Positions 25,658 through 37,283 of a DNA stretch of 64,000 bases are shown in pieces. The notes beneath the pieces are model-generated. The model searched no databases, had not been told where the DNA came from, and was given only the letters and a program-made list of their open reading frames with translations. Each line of letters begins with the position of its first letter. The stretch's first letter is position 1. Made by a program: the position numbers and the translations under genes. This stretch comes from Leptospira sp. WS60.C2 (GTDB taxonomy: Bacteria > Spirochaetota > Leptospiria > Leptospirales > Leptospiraceae), in NCBI RefSeq assembly GCF_040833955.1, contig NZ_CP162133.1, positions 744,001 through 808,000 on the forward strand, read 5' to 3'.

Positions 25658-27168
25658 AAATTAAAACAGACGAAGTAACGTCGGTACTAAAACAAGAAAT
25701 TAAAAACTTCAAGAAAGACCTTCAAGTTGAAGAAGTCGGAACAGTTCTCGAAGTCGGGGACGGGATTGCGAGAGTTTACGGACTCACAAACGTAATGTCA
25801 GGAGAGCTCGTTGAATTCCAAAACGGAGTTCGAGGCCAAGCCTTCAACTTAGAAGAAAATTCAGTTGGGGTTGTTATCTTTGGTGATTATATTAAAATCG
25901 AAGAAGGTTTCACCGTTAAACGTGTGGGAAAAATCTTCGAAGTTCCAGTGGGACCAGAACTTCTCGGTCGTGTGCTAAACCCACTCGGGGAAGTGATCGA
26001 CGGAAAAGGACCTCTTAACGCGAAAAAAACAAGACCAGTTGAGTCTCCAGCTCCTGGAATCGCGATGAGAAAGTCAGTTCATGAACCAATGCAAACAGGG
26101 ATCAAAGCAATTGACGCGATGATTCCAATTGGACGTGGACAAAGAGAGCTCATCATTGGTGACCGTGGAACAGGAAAAACTTCCATCGCGATCGACACCA
26201 TCATCAACCAAAAAGGAAAAGGTGTGATCTGCGTTTACGTAGCGATTGGACAAAAAGCATCGACTGTTGCTTCCACCATCGAAATGTTACGCGAAAAAGG
26301 TGCTCTTGAGTATACAATCATCGTATCTGCAAACGCATCTGAGCCTGCTCCTATGTTATACATTGCACCTTACTCTGGTGCGACCATGGCTGAATACTTT
26401 ATGTATGAAGAAGGGAAAGCAACTCTCGTTGTTTACGATGACCTTTCGAAACAAGCTGTAGCATATCGACAAATGTCACTTTTACTTCGCCGTCCACCAG
26501 GTCGTGAAGCATACCCAGGTGACGTATTCTACCTTCACTCTCGCCTCTTGGAAAGAGCAGCGAAACTAGATGATAAATTTGGTGGTGGGTCTATGACGGC
26601 ACTTCCGATCATCGAAACACAAGAAGGGGAAGTATCAGCATACATTCCTACGAACGTAATTTCCATCACAGATGGTCAGATTTACCTCCAATCCAACCTC
26701 TTTGCATCGGGTCTTCGCCCTGCGGTGGATGTGGGAATTTCTGTATCGCGGGTTGGATCTGCAGCGCAAATCAAAGCGATGAAAAAAGTAGCGGGAACAC
26801 TCAAGTCTGACCTTGCTCAGTTCCGTGACTTAGAAGCGTTTGCACAGTTAGGAACAGAACTAGACCCAGTGACACAAGCGCAGCTTGATCGTGGTTACCG
26901 AGTTCTTGAAATTCTCAAACAACCAAACAACTCACCAACTCCGGTAGAAGAACAAGTGATTTCGATCTTCGCTGTAACAAAAGGATTTATGGATACAATT
27001 CCTACTGCAAAAGTAAGAGAATTCGAAACCTTCCTTTTGAAAACAATGAGAGAGCAACACGCAGAAATTTTGGAAGAAATCAGAACTGCTAAAGAAATTA
27101 AACAAGAAGCTGCTCTGCAAAAAACAATCAAATCGATTGTTGAACATTTTCTAGCAAAGAATAACTAA
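25654..27168 (+). CDS. atpA: ATP synthase F1 subunit alpha
   Basis: 504-residue non-catalytic nucleotide-binding subunit of F1. Walker [10 protein letters not shown] at 169-177, [15 protein letters not shown] later, and the arginine-finger-containing [16 protein letters not shown] are present. Length is standard. Start overlaps the atpH stop. Confidence 0.97.
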   Translation: MKIKTDEVTSVLKQEIKNFKKDLQVEEVGTVLEVGDGIARVYGLTNVMSGELVEFQNGVRGQAFNLEENSVGVVIFGDYIKIEEGFTVKRVGKIFEVPVGPELLGRVLNPLGEVIDGKGPLNAKKTRPVESPAPGIAMRKSVHEPMQTGIKAIDAMIPIGRGQRELIIGDRGTGKTSIAIDTIINQKGKGVICVYVAIGQKASTVASTIEMLREKGALEYTIIVSANASEPAPMLYIAPYSGATMAEYFMYEEGKATLVVYDDLSKQAVAYRQMSLLLRRPPGREAYPGDVFYLHSRLLERAAKLDDKFGGGSMTALPIIETQEGEVSAYIPTNVISITDGQIYLQSNLFASGLRPAVDVGISVSRVGSAAQIKAMKKVAGTLKSDLAQFRDLEAFAQLGTELDPVTQAQLDRGYRVLEILKQPNNSPTPVEEQVISIFAVTKGFMDTIPTAKVREFETFLLKTMREQHAEILEEIRTAKEIKQEAALQKTIKSIVEHFLAKNN

Positions 27169-27179
27169 GGGGAAAGATC

Positions 27180-28049
27180 TTGGCGACACCGCGTGAGATA
27201 AAAAAGAGGATTAACTCGGTTAAAAATACGAGAAAAATCACTCGAACCATGGAGATGGTCTCCACGGCTAAGGCAAAAAAAGCCACTAACAAAGTAAATG
27301 CGGCAAAACCATATGCCGATTTGACACGTGAGTTAGTTTCTTCTTTGTCTAGCCTTGCTTCGATCATCCATAGCCCTTACTTAAGGAAGCCGGACAAAAT
27401 CCGTAAAGTTGCTATCCTTGCTATAGCCGCTAACCGAGGGTTATGCGGTGGTTTTAACTCCAACTTACTTCGTATGGTGAAACATCGTATTGAAGAATTG
27501 AAGTCAAAAGGTGTGGAAGTTGAAGTCCATGCAGCAGGAAAAAAGGCGATCTCTTTCTTTAAATTTGCAAAAGTTGATTTGGTAACTTCATACACCAACA
27601 TCGATGACAAAGCGGGAAGTAAAGAAGCAAATGAATTAGCTTCTTATTTTATGGAACGTTTTGCCAACGAATCGGTGGATTCTGTTGAAATCATCTCCAC
27701 TCATTATTATTCAGCAGCAAATCAAAAACCTGAGATTACGTCTGTGCTTCCGCTTCAAATGGAAGAGACAGGAGCAAACGGTGCATCCGGTCCAGAAGTA
27801 TTATACGAACCAGATCCAAAAACCATCTTAGAAAACTTACTTCCAATGGTGATCAAAACTACGTTTGTTAAAATCATCTTGGAATCAGTAGCTTCCGAAC
27901 ACATTGCACGTAGAGTGGCAATGAAGGCGGCAACAGATGCAGCTGGTGAGATGATCAAACTTCTGACTCGCGGATACAACCGAGTTCGTCAGGCAAAAAT
28001 TACGCAGGAAATTTCAGAAATCGTAGGGGGAGCGGAAGCCATCTCCTAA
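27180..28049 (+). CDS. atpG: ATP synthase F1 subunit gamma
   Basis: 289-residue central shaft that turns inside the alpha3beta3 head. Typical ends are present: [20 protein letters not shown] at the start and [20 protein letters not shown] at the end, with [10 protein letters not shown] in the middle. The start is TTG, with GGGGAAAG 5 bases upstream. Confidence 0.95.
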   Translation: MATPREIKKRINSVKNTRKITRTMEMVSTAKAKKATNKVNAAKPYADLTRELVSSLSSLASIIHSPYLRKPDKIRKVAILAIAANRGLCGGFNSNLLRMVKHRIEELKSKGVEVEVHAAGKKAISFFKFAKVDLVTSYTNIDDKAGSKEANELASYFMERFANESVDSVEIISTHYYSAANQKPEITSVLPLQMEETGANGASGPEVLYEPDPKTILENLLPMVIKTTFVKIILESVASEHIARRVAMKAATDAAGEMIKLLTRGYNRVRQAKITQEISEIVGGAEAIS

Positions 28050-29477
<1,428 letters not shown>

Positions 29478-29482
29478 TTCGG

Positions 29483-29863
29483 ATGAGTAAAGAACTGACT
29501 TTAACGGTCATCTCTCCAGACAAAATCCTGTATCAGGGCAAGGCAGAATCGGTGATTCTGCCAGGTTCTGTGGGATATTTCGGAATCCTCCCTGGCCATG
29601 CAACCTTGGTATCCCAACTTGATTTTGGGCTTATCAAATTGCACACTGGTGGAAAGGAGTTCCGTATCGCAATCGATGGCGGGTTCTGTGAAGTGAAAAA
29701 TGACCAAATCCGAGTTCTTACCGAAGGTGGGGATTCCGAGGAAGATCTAACTCACGACCACGCACTTGAACTCTTACAGGAAGCGGAATCACTACCGTCT
29801 TCAAAAGAGAAAGAAAATCTCCTTAAGAAAGCAAAAGTTCGCATTTTACTGCACGAACGTTAA
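29483..29863 (+). CDS. atpC: ATP synthase F1 subunit epsilon
   Basis: 126-residue subunit bound to gamma that couples rotation and inhibits ATP hydrolysis. The N-terminal beta sandwich (LTVISPDKILYQGKAESVIL; PGSVGYFGILPGHATLVS) and a short C-terminal helical pair are visible. It closes the atp operon; no terminator follows before the next gene. Confidence 0.93.
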   Translation: MSKELTLTVISPDKILYQGKAESVILPGSVGYFGILPGHATLVSQLDFGLIKLHTGGKEFRIAIDGGFCEVKNDQIRVLTEGGDSEEDLTHDHALELLQEAESLPSSKEKENLLKKAKVRILLHER

Positions 29864-29869
29864 TTTTTT

Positions 29870-29904
29870 TCCCCCCTTCTTGCCGAAAATATACCAGAGG
29901 GGGA
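29870..29904 (+). promoter_or_regulatory. C-tract that can pair with the next gene's Shine-Dalgarno
   Basis: TCCCCC at 29870-29875 is complementary to GGGGGA at 29899-29904, part of the strong ribosome site GAGGGGGA located 6 bases before the TTG at 29911. The 23-base loop leaves a GC-rich 6-bp clamp. It may lower translation of the SLBB gene relative to atpC. Confidence 0.4.
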
Positions 29905-29910
29905 TTTCCT

Positions 29911-30207
29911 TTGAATTCAATCTGGCTTAGACGATTGGTGTTGGTGACAATACTATTGTTTGGATTGTTCCTCTTAAAGGAAAACCCTGATTTGCGAAAA
30001 AGAATCTATTCGGAAGCACCGATTCGTGTTAAAATTGAGGGACCCGTTGTGAACCCTGGAATTTACACTTTAGAGGCTGGTTCTAACGGAAATGATTTGG
30101 TTGAGATGGCTGGTGGGATTTTGCCAGGATCGCAAATCAAAATGGAGGACAGTGTCTTGGAACAGCCGTTAGAGGATGGCCAGATACTAAATTTGGGAAA
30201 ACGGTAA
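29911..30207 (+). CDS. Membrane-anchored SLBB-domain protein
   Basis: 98 residues: an N-terminal hydrophobic anchor (LVLVTILLFGLFLL) followed by one SLBB/ComEA-type beta-grasp domain, VVNPGIYTLEAGSNGNDLVE then MAGGILPGSQ. SLBB domains bind soluble ligands, polysaccharide or DNA. Too small to be a Wza-like exporter. The start is TTG with GAGGGGGA 6 bases upstream. The acidic repeat protein starts 9 bases after its stop. Confidence 0.72.
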   Translation: MNSIWLRRLVLVTILLFGLFLLKENPDLRKRIYSEAPIRVKIEGPVVNPGIYTLEAGSNGNDLVEMAGGILPGSQIKMEDSVLEQPLEDGQILNLGKR

Positions 30208-30216
30208 TCGAGGCGA

Positions 30217-32502
30217 ATGGCGGATCAAGAAAAGAAGCAAAACGAAGATCTAGATAACATCGAACCTATACTCGATGAGGATTCGTTTTCATTGGATTTG
30301 GATGATTTTGATTTAGGTGATGATGACTTAGAAGTTTCACCTGGAATTGAAGCACCAAACTTAGATGATATTTCCGCTTTCGATGATGAAGATGATTCCA
30401 TTTCCGATATGGTCGCATCCTCCGATGACTATGATGACATACTTGACATTGACTTAGATTCCGATTTAAATTTACTCGGGGAAGAAGACCCCATTTTGCA
30501 TGATGAAGACATACATGCTGATTTTTCTGATTACGAAGAAGAATCAGATTCTGAAACAAAAGACCAGCAAACTTCCAACGCTCAAAATAAGTCTTCAGTT
30601 AGTTTAGAAGATGAAGATCTCGAACTTGAATTCGATGATGATATCATTGATCTTGATAAAGAAATTGAAGCCATCTTAAACGGTGAAGATGGAATCTTAA
30701 CTTCTAAAAAGAGAACTCCATCACAGGAAGAAGAGGAAGAGGGACCGATCTCTCTATCCCTCGAAGAGTTGGAGAATATCACTGGTTCTTTGCCAGAGGA
30801 AGATCATTCTGGATTGCCAGAACGAGAAGAGTTGCCAGCCGATACTCATGGCAATGAACGTTCGTTAATTGATGAAGAATCTGATTTGGATCTCGATTTA
30901 GATGACTCGGAAATCGATACAACTCTTGCTTTTGATGAAGAAGGAAAACCTCAGTTTGATCTTACCGATTATGATAATGAGGAAACATTTATCCCTCAAG
31001 ATGACTTAGGTCCTGGTGGAGAGGATGATACAAGTTTTGAACCACTAGTTGATCCAGAAGAAGAAGAACTCTTTGGAAAAAACAAGGAAGATGAAAATTT
31101 AACTCTCTCTGATGAAGAATTAGGCAGTATTTTAGGTGCTGGTGGGGAAGCGAGTTTAGAAGAGACTCTTGCATCTGAAGAAGAATTTTTCACAACAGAT
31201 GATCATACCGACCTCCCTGACTTTGAAGACGAGAGTAGCAACTTGGATTTGCTAGGTGGCGAATTTCAGCCTGCTGAAACAGAAAGTGTTACAACTGAAG
31301 AAGAGGAAGAAGGTCCACTCACTCTATCCCTTGAAGAATTGGAGAATATTTCCGGAGGGACAATTCCTGAAGAGATGGAAGAGTCCTCATCTGATTTACT
31401 CAGCGAAGAAATCGAAGACGAATCCATCACCTTAAGTCCAGATGAACTTGGTAGTATTATTGCAAATGACCCAGTGGAAGATGACGATGATATGGATGAT
31501 CATCATGAATTAGAAACGGATCTGGGTGATGATTTTGGATTCGATTTTGGTGAACCAGAACCTGAATCTTCCGAATCAAACATGGAAGGTTTGGAAGGTG
31601 AATTGGAAGGATATGAATCTTCCTCTGAAGAGGAAGACGAAGAAGGTCCAATTGCACTTTCATTAGAAGAACTTGATTCCATTGCTGCAGAAGCAGAAGA
31701 AGTTTCGGATGAAGAACTTGTCGATAGTTTAGATCGTGCACCACTCCCATATGAAGAAGACTTAACTCAGAAATCAGATTTGTTAGGCGAAGAGGAAGAA
31801 GATGAATCAATCGCCTTGTCAATGGAAGAACTGGAAAACATCGCTGCCTTGGAAGAGGAAGTGGAAAGTGTTCCAGGGGCACAGAATGATAAACTAGATT
31901 TAGAGCAAGAGATTGAAGAAGATGTGACTCTCTCTCCTGAAAGCCTTGATGCAATCTTGGGAGATGAACTTCCTGGTGAAGGTTTAGAAGACATTGCTGA
32001 TCTACCAGAAGAAGAATCATTTACCCTCCCAGAACCAATCGAGGAGATAGAAGAAAACCAATTTGATCTAGAGCCAATGGAAGACATTGATCTAGTAGAA
32101 AATGAAGGTGAAGCTGATTTTGGTGAATTTACTTCCGATATTGCAGTTGATGATAGTTTTGATTTAACACATGATTTCTCACAAGAAGCAAGAACTCCGA
32201 CTCTGGCTTCTGATGACTCTGAGGAATTTATCGTTGATCTCGATGAATACGCGATGGAAGGAAAACTTTCACCGATCGAAGAACTTAGAAAATCAGATGT
32301 CTCTGTTCCTGAAACAAACAAAGATTCGGAAGATGCGTTTGCAGAAGCTGGTGGAGACCAACTGTCAGTCGGGGACCGCAAAAAAGTATTAAGTTATCTT
32401 GATAATTTACTTGGCAACTTACCAGATGAGGTCATCCGAGAATTCTCGAAATCCCAATACTTTGAATTATACAAAAAAATGATGAAAGAATTGGAGTTAT
32501 AA
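30217..32502 (+). CDS. Very acidic protein with repeated LSxEEL motifs
   Basis: 761 residues, dominated by Asp, Glu and Ser, without signal peptide or membrane segment, mostly expected to be disordered. Seven copies of an approximately 18-residue motif were found, of the form E-E-[GS]-x-[IL]-[ATS]-L-S-x-E-E-L-x-x-I, near residues 169, 291, 361, 400, 472, 527 and 568. A compact conserved-looking C-terminal domain follows (KKVLSYLDNLLGNLPDEVIR to the end). No function recognised. The next gene, with a similar acidic N terminus, starts one base after its stop, so the two products probably act together. Confidence 0.8.
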   Translation: MADQEKKQNEDLDNIEPILDEDSFSLDLDDFDLGDDDLEVSPGIEAPNLDDISAFDDEDDSISDMVASSDDYDDILDIDLDSDLNLLGEEDPILHDEDIHADFSDYEEESDSETKDQQTSNAQNKSSVSLEDEDLELEFDDDIIDLDKEIEAILNGEDGILTSKKRTPSQEEEEEGPISLSLEELENITGSLPEEDHSGLPEREELPADTHGNERSLIDEESDLDLDLDDSEIDTTLAFDEEGKPQFDLTDYDNEETFIPQDDLGPGGEDDTSFEPLVDPEEEELFGKNKEDENLTLSDEELGSILGAGGEASLEETLASEEEFFTTDDHTDLPDFEDESSNLDLLGGEFQPAETESVTTEEEEEGPLTLSLEELENISGGTIPEEMEESSSDLLSEEIEDESITLSPDELGSIIANDPVEDDDDMDDHHELETDLGDDFGFDFGEPEPESSESNMEGLEGELEGYESSSEEEDEEGPIALSLEELDSIAAEAEEVSDEELVDSLDRAPLPYEEDLTQKSDLLGEEEEDESIALSMEELENIAALEEEVESVPGAQNDKLDLEQEIEEDVTLSPESLDAILGDELPGEGLEDIADLPEEESFTLPEPIEEIEENQFDLEPMEDIDLVENEGEADFGEFTSDIAVDDSFDLTHDFSQEARTPTLASDDSEEFIVDLDEYAMEGKLSPIEELRKSDVSVPETNKDSEDAFAEAGGDQLSVGDRKKVLSYLDNLLGNLPDEVIREFSKSQYFELYKKMMKELEL

Positions 32503-32503
32503 A

Positions 32504-34795
32504 GTGGGACTCCTTGATCGAGCCGAAGAGATCAAAAAATCTTCGGAATCTTCTAATGCAAAGTCTCCATCTGCGAAAAAAGAAACTCCTTCCTTATTAA
32601 AAAAAGCAGAACAATTTAGAGAAAAAGAATTACCGGCTATAGATAGTCCTTTGGAGTCCATTTCTGTCTCTGATTCCGACGGAGACTGGTTAGACGATGC
32701 CTTCTCAAATCCTTTGGCAACTGAGATTGGTGACTTACCCAATCCTGATGGGGAAGAAGAATTTGATCTCAGTGATATTCCTGAATTAACGGATTCGGAC
32801 TTTGGAGATTTATCAGTTGGTGCTTCTGATTGGGAAAAAAATCCAATTTCTAATATAGAAGACGATTTGGATTCGATACATGAAGAATCCAACCCATACG
32901 AACCCGTTGAAGACGCACAAGAAATCGAAGAACCAGAAATCGAACACGAAATTGATCCAGAAACCATGGAAGACTCTGATGCGCCAACGGATCTAGAGAT
33001 TCCAGAAGAAGAGACAACTCCCGATCACGAACCGGTAGCGGAAGAAAGTAAAGAAGAAGATTTAGGAATGGATTTTGATTCAGAACCTGCCCCTGGTAAG
33101 GAACCTGAGTTAGGTGATGATTTGATCGATCGTGATTATCACGACGATTTGGTGGAACCCGATGCACCTCTTCCAGAAGTAAACCTATTTGACGAATGGG
33201 AAAATGAGGCAAAAAAAGAGGCCGCAAAACAGCCATTACGTCCTTATAAAGAAGACCCCGCTCCGATTGGCGAAGATGTATTATTTGATGATGAGTCTGA
33301 TTTTGGAACCACTCCGATGGCATATCATCTTGCTTCCAAAAAAAGGATCGAAAACTACCAAGCGATTTTTGAAATCACAAAGGAAATCGCATCTTCAAAA
33401 GAATTCTCCGATTTTTTTGATAACTTAGTTTATAGCTTAATTGGACAAGTTGGATGTCAGTCGGTTGTTGTTCTAACTTCTACAAATCCTAAAAACTCGA
33501 AATGGGAAGCAATTGCTGCACAAGGAATTCAGTCGAAAGATACTTGGTATTTGTTGCCTGGAGATGAAATTCACTCAAGAATTTCTGACTCAGAAACAGT
33601 TATTTATGCTGGTGAGTTTAAATCGACAAGGTTACCAAACAGAGAGTTAAATCTATTAAATGAAATGGGTACGGAAATTTTAGTACCGATTCGTCATGGT
33701 GAAAAATGTTTTGGAATCCTTTCCCTCGGAAAACTCATCAATGGTGAAGAATACATTACAGATGATTTAGAATTTGCTAAAATAGTTGGTGATATTGCGG
33801 GATCTGTTTTTGAACGAGTCTCTGAGTTTGAATCGATCAATGATGAATTAGTGCATGCAAAAGAAGTCATTGAAATTAATGAATCCGTTCTGCAATTTGC
33901 GAGAGATTTTTCGAAAGTTCGTAAGATGGATGAAGCTTATGATTTTCTTGTTGATAGCATTAAAAACAAACTCGGTGTAAAACAATTCTCGTTTTTAGTT
34001 TTAGATTCAGAAACAAAATCAGATTATATTGTATTTGGCTCCAATTTTATCCTTCCTGAGCGCACGAAAGACTTCCGATTGAGTAAAGATTCTGATATCG
34101 TAGGAATGGTTTCCAATGTATCAGGAGTTTACAAATTAGAAAACTTTAGAGAAGATGCTGAACTTAAATCGATTTTCACTAACGATGAATTAGGAATCAT
34201 GAGTGAGTTTACAATTCTGCCCATCATCAATTTGAATTGGCTTGTCGGAATGGTCATCATTCATTCAACAGGATCAGCTTGGACAGATACAACTCGAGAT
34301 GTTGCAGTATCAATGTTAGAAACTTCTGCACCAGTTTTTGCGAACTTACTCATTCTCCAAGAAAAAGAAGCTTTATTTAGAAATCCTTTTAATCCTTTGG
34401 AATCTCGCATTCTATCGGAGATGGAAAAGGCATCCGCTTTAAAAGCATCCTTTACTGTTTCTCTATTTAAAATTCAGAATGTATCAAGAATGATCCATCT
34501 TTTGGGAACAGGAACGTTTGCTCGCTACGCAGATACATTACGAAAAACTATGATGGACCATATTAGTGAATTAGATTTTTTCACAAGGGTCGGTCAGGGT
34601 AAATTTGTTATCGTTCTGCATGGAAAGGACAAAGAAGAAACGGATGTTGTGATTAAAAAAATCAAATCATCCTTTGCCAAAAAAGAAGAAGCCTTGATTG
34701 GCAATTTCCGAGCAAGTTATCGTGTTTTAACGTTGGCATATCCGCACGACACGAAGGACAAAAATCAATTCTTGGAAATGGTTGAAGAAGCCTAA
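32504..34795 (+). CDS. Acidic GAF protein with degenerate GGDEF domain
   Basis: 763 residues. Residues 1-270 are acidic and low complexity. Two GAF-like sensor domains appear at about 285-420 and 455-600 (for example EILVPIRHGEKCFGILSLGK). The C terminus from about 625 has the fold pattern of a diguanylate cyclase, but the active-site GGDEF is replaced by GQGKF at 697-701 (in TRVGQGKFVIVL), so it cannot be expected to make c-di-GMP. The start is GTG, one base after the preceding stop. A signalling or scaffolding role is inferred. Confidence 0.75.
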   Translation: MGLLDRAEEIKKSSESSNAKSPSAKKETPSLLKKAEQFREKELPAIDSPLESISVSDSDGDWLDDAFSNPLATEIGDLPNPDGEEEFDLSDIPELTDSDFGDLSVGASDWEKNPISNIEDDLDSIHEESNPYEPVEDAQEIEEPEIEHEIDPETMEDSDAPTDLEIPEEETTPDHEPVAEESKEEDLGMDFDSEPAPGKEPELGDDLIDRDYHDDLVEPDAPLPEVNLFDEWENEAKKEAAKQPLRPYKEDPAPIGEDVLFDDESDFGTTPMAYHLASKKRIENYQAIFEITKEIASSKEFSDFFDNLVYSLIGQVGCQSVVVLTSTNPKNSKWEAIAAQGIQSKDTWYLLPGDEIHSRISDSETVIYAGEFKSTRLPNRELNLLNEMGTEILVPIRHGEKCFGILSLGKLINGEEYITDDLEFAKIVGDIAGSVFERVSEFESINDELVHAKEVIEINESVLQFARDFSKVRKMDEAYDFLVDSIKNKLGVKQFSFLVLDSETKSDYIVFGSNFILPERTKDFRLSKDSDIVGMVSNVSGVYKLENFREDAELKSIFTNDELGIMSEFTILPIINLNWLVGMVIIHSTGSAWTDTTRDVAVSMLETSAPVFANLLILQEKEALFRNPFNPLESRILSEMEKASALKASFTVSLFKIQNVSRMIHLLGTGTFARYADTLRKTMMDHISELDFFTRVGQGKFVIVLHGKDKEETDVVIKKIKSSFAKKEEALIGNFRASYRVLTLAYPHDTKDKNQFLEMVEEA

Positions 34796-34804
34796 AAGTT
34801 TGTT

Positions 34805-36202
34805 GTGTTATTCAACTCACTGACGTTTCTCTTACACTTTTCCATATTTTTTCTAGCCTACTATTTTTCTTCCTTTCGGATTCGGAAAACACTATTACTT
34901 TTATTTGGAATCTATTTTTACTCACAATGGGGAATAGGCGGAACCTTTTTACTTCTTTTGTCCATAACCTTTAATTATGCAATTGGAATCCAAATTGATA
35001 AAAGATCCTTGTTGAATCGAAAATCCATTTTTGTTTTTGGAATTGTATCTAATGTATTGTATTTAGGTATCTTTAAGTATTTTCTTTTTCTTTGGGGAGT
35101 TCTTTCGGATATCAATTTTGCCAATGGTGGAGCTTCCTTCATATGGAAACCAAACATCATTTTGCCAATTGGAATTTCTTTTTATACCTTTCACAATATT
35201 AGTTATTTAATCGAAGTATACGACAAAAGGATTCCTGTTTGTAGGAATTTTTTTAACTTCGTTCTTTACGATTTATTTTTTCCATTACTCCTTTTAGGGC
35301 CAATTGAAAGACCTGGAAATTTGATTCCTCAGATCGAATCTGAGCGAACTGTTACAAAGGAAAAAATTTGGAATGGTTTATCTCTGTTTTGTTTCGGTGT
35401 ATTGATTAAATCAAGCATTGCGGATCCATTGTCTCGTTATGTGGAACTCCATGTTGGAAGTTTTTTGTCTTTGGAGCCAGGGATTTTATGGGTGATAGCA
35501 CCAAGTATTGCATTCCAAGTGTATGCTGATTTTTTTGGATATTCTTTATGTGCGATGGGTCTTGCAGAAATGTTAGGCTTTGAACTCATGAATAATTTTA
35601 AACGCCCTTTTTTCGCTTCTAATCCTTCTGAATTTTGGTCAAAATGGCATATTTCCTTATCAACTTGGCTACGTGATTATGTGTACATTAAGTTAGGTGG
35701 GAATCGAGTAGGTTTCTTTCGAGAGAATCTGAACTTAATGTTGGTTTGGTTTTTGACAGGCATATGGCATGGCGCTGGATATGGTTTTATCATTTGGGGA
35801 GTTTATTTGGGACTTTGTCTTGTATTCTATCGAGTCTTAAAACACTTCGGAATCACAAATCATGATAGTAAATTGATAACAGGTTTAGGAATTCTATTTA
35901 CATTTTATACGTTTTCGTTAGGACTTTTGTTATTCCGTATTACTTCCCCGTCTGAGAGTTTTTTGATCTTTGAAAATTTAAAGTATTTCCCAAGTTGGAA
36001 CCAAATTCCTTTTTCGCTTCTTATTGTGATTTTTCCACTTCTTTTGTTTGATGTGTGGCAAGAGTGGAAACAAACCGATCGGCCTACTTTTTTTGTAAAT
36101 ACCAATCCCTATTTGTTCTCATTGATTTTCTTTTTATCCTTCCTTTGGTTTTCTTTGGTGTCTCCTTTTGCAAAAGAAGACTTTTTTTATTTCCAATTTT
36201 AA
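34805..36202 (+). CDS. MBOAT-family O-acyltransferase, AlgI-like
   Basis: 465-residue polytopic membrane protein that transfers acyl groups across the membrane to a polysaccharide or protein. It begins MLFNSLTFLLHF, typical of AlgI/DltB-type members, and contains FWSKWHISLSTWLRDYVYI and the catalytic His in TGIWHGAGYGFIIWG. About eleven helices. The start is GTG at 34805, nine bases after the previous stop. Its likely partner is the SGNH-type protein next downstream. The acceptor is unknown. Confidence 0.9.
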   Translation: MLFNSLTFLLHFSIFFLAYYFSSFRIRKTLLLLFGIYFYSQWGIGGTFLLLLSITFNYAIGIQIDKRSLLNRKSIFVFGIVSNVLYLGIFKYFLFLWGVLSDINFANGGASFIWKPNIILPIGISFYTFHNISYLIEVYDKRIPVCRNFFNFVLYDLFFPLLLLGPIERPGNLIPQIESERTVTKEKIWNGLSLFCFGVLIKSSIADPLSRYVELHVGSFLSLEPGILWVIAPSIAFQVYADFFGYSLCAMGLAEMLGFELMNNFKRPFFASNPSEFWSKWHISLSTWLRDYVYIKLGGNRVGFFRENLNLMLVWFLTGIWHGAGYGFIIWGVYLGLCLVFYRVLKHFGITNHDSKLITGLGILFTFYTFSLGLLLFRITSPSESFLIFENLKYFPSWNQIPFSLLIVIFPLLLFDVWQEWKQTDRPTFFVNTNPYLFSLIFFLSFLWFSLVSPFAKEDFFYFQF

Positions 36203-36239
36203 GAGAAATTCAGAGGGTTAAGAGGTAAGTACTTTCAAC

Positions 36240-37283
36240 ATGATGCACCTTAGGTTGTTACTCATCACTCTGCTAAGTATCAGTTGTTTTATGCACATCA
36301 CTTGGGAATACTTAGTTCCATTCTGTGATACAACTTCTATTTATTGGTTTTTTGCCAAAGACAGACAATGGAACCACCAAGCAAAAATCTTGGTATTGGG
36401 TGATAGCCAAATTGTGAGTGGAATTCTACCTGAGACCATTGCTGCCATTGAAAATGTAAATTTGGATGAAGTATTATTCCTTCCAAGACCGAGCCAACAG
36501 CCAGAAGGAATATTATTAGATACACTCAGGTCGATCCAACTTCCTCACCTTAGAAAAATTTACGTCAATGTTTCTCCACTCAATACCAGCAAAAACTCGA
36601 TTACGGACGCTCATAAACAGCTCTATTCTTCATTTGGAAATTTTGAACTTTACCATCTAACCGAACCTTTTCTCAGAAAGGCATATTATTCGAATGTTTC
36701 TGATTTCCTTTGGAAACTAGTGATCCAATGTTTCCCATATTTTGGGTTAAGTTCCAATACCAATCGTATCTTTTATGATCCTATGGTTCAACGTGATTTA
36801 GAACAAAGAAAGTTAGAAGTCAGGTTTATCAAAAAAAGTATGATCGAAACAAGTGGAGCCTGGATTTGGAAATCGATAGGAATTGATCCCACCTTGCAAG
36901 AGTTTGACGAATTTCTGAACTTGGATACAACTCTCATAGCAGGCAAAAGAGAACTTTCGATTCAGCTTTGGGCTCAAAATTTAAAAATCTGGGAAAAACG
37001 TAAGTTAAATGTTGTTGTTCTCCGCATTCCATTTTCCCCAAAGATGGAAATGGATTTGAAGCAGAAAAATGGGAATTTGGTGACCGATAGTTTTTTTAAA
37101 TGGATTCAAACATCATCCAATCAGAACCAAGTTGCGGTATTTGATTTTAAAGAAGTGTTTTTAAACGAGTATTCGTATTTCGCAGATTTAACGCACCTCA
37201 ACCAAAAGGGAAGAGATGCATTCGCAAAGTTATTGAAGAAAACCTTACTTAATCACGCCAACTCGTCTGCCAATGGCATGTAA
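36240..37283 (+). CDS. SGNH-like protein paired with the MBOAT acyltransferase
   Basis: 347 residues with an N-terminal membrane anchor (LLLITLLSISCFMHI). ILVLGDSQIVSGILPETI supplies an SGNH-type nucleophile block (GDS) and FADLTHLNQKGRDAF supplies the Asp-x-x-His block near the C terminus, the arrangement of AlgJ/AlgX-like and DUF1574 proteins. These work with MBOAT proteins in acylating extracytoplasmic glycans. Two ATG codons are adjacent (36240 and 36243); AGAGG is upstream. Its 3' end overlaps a small opposite-strand gene by 39 bases. Confidence 0.75.
   Translation: MMHLRLLLITLLSISCFMHITWEYLVPFCDTTSIYWFFAKDRQWNHQAKILVLGDSQIVSGILPETIAAIENVNLDEVLFLPRPSQQPEGILLDTLRSIQLPHLRKIYVNVSPLNTSKNSITDAHKQLYSSFGNFELYHLTEPFLRKAYYSNVSDFLWKLVIQCFPYFGLSSNTNRIFYDPMVQRDLEQRKLEVRFIKKSMIETSGAWIWKSIGIDPTLQEFDEFLNLDTTLIAGKRELSIQLWAQNLKIWEKRKLNVVVLRIPFSPKMEMDLKQKNGNLVTDSFFKWIQTSSNQNQVAVFDFKEVFLNEYSYFADLTHLNQKGRDAFAKLLKKTLLNHANSSANGM

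Noticed and set aside
31767..32381. Long Ser-rich minus-strand ORF
   Set aside because: Antisense shadow of the acidic repeats (GAA/GAT codons reversed give Ser/Phe-rich frames).
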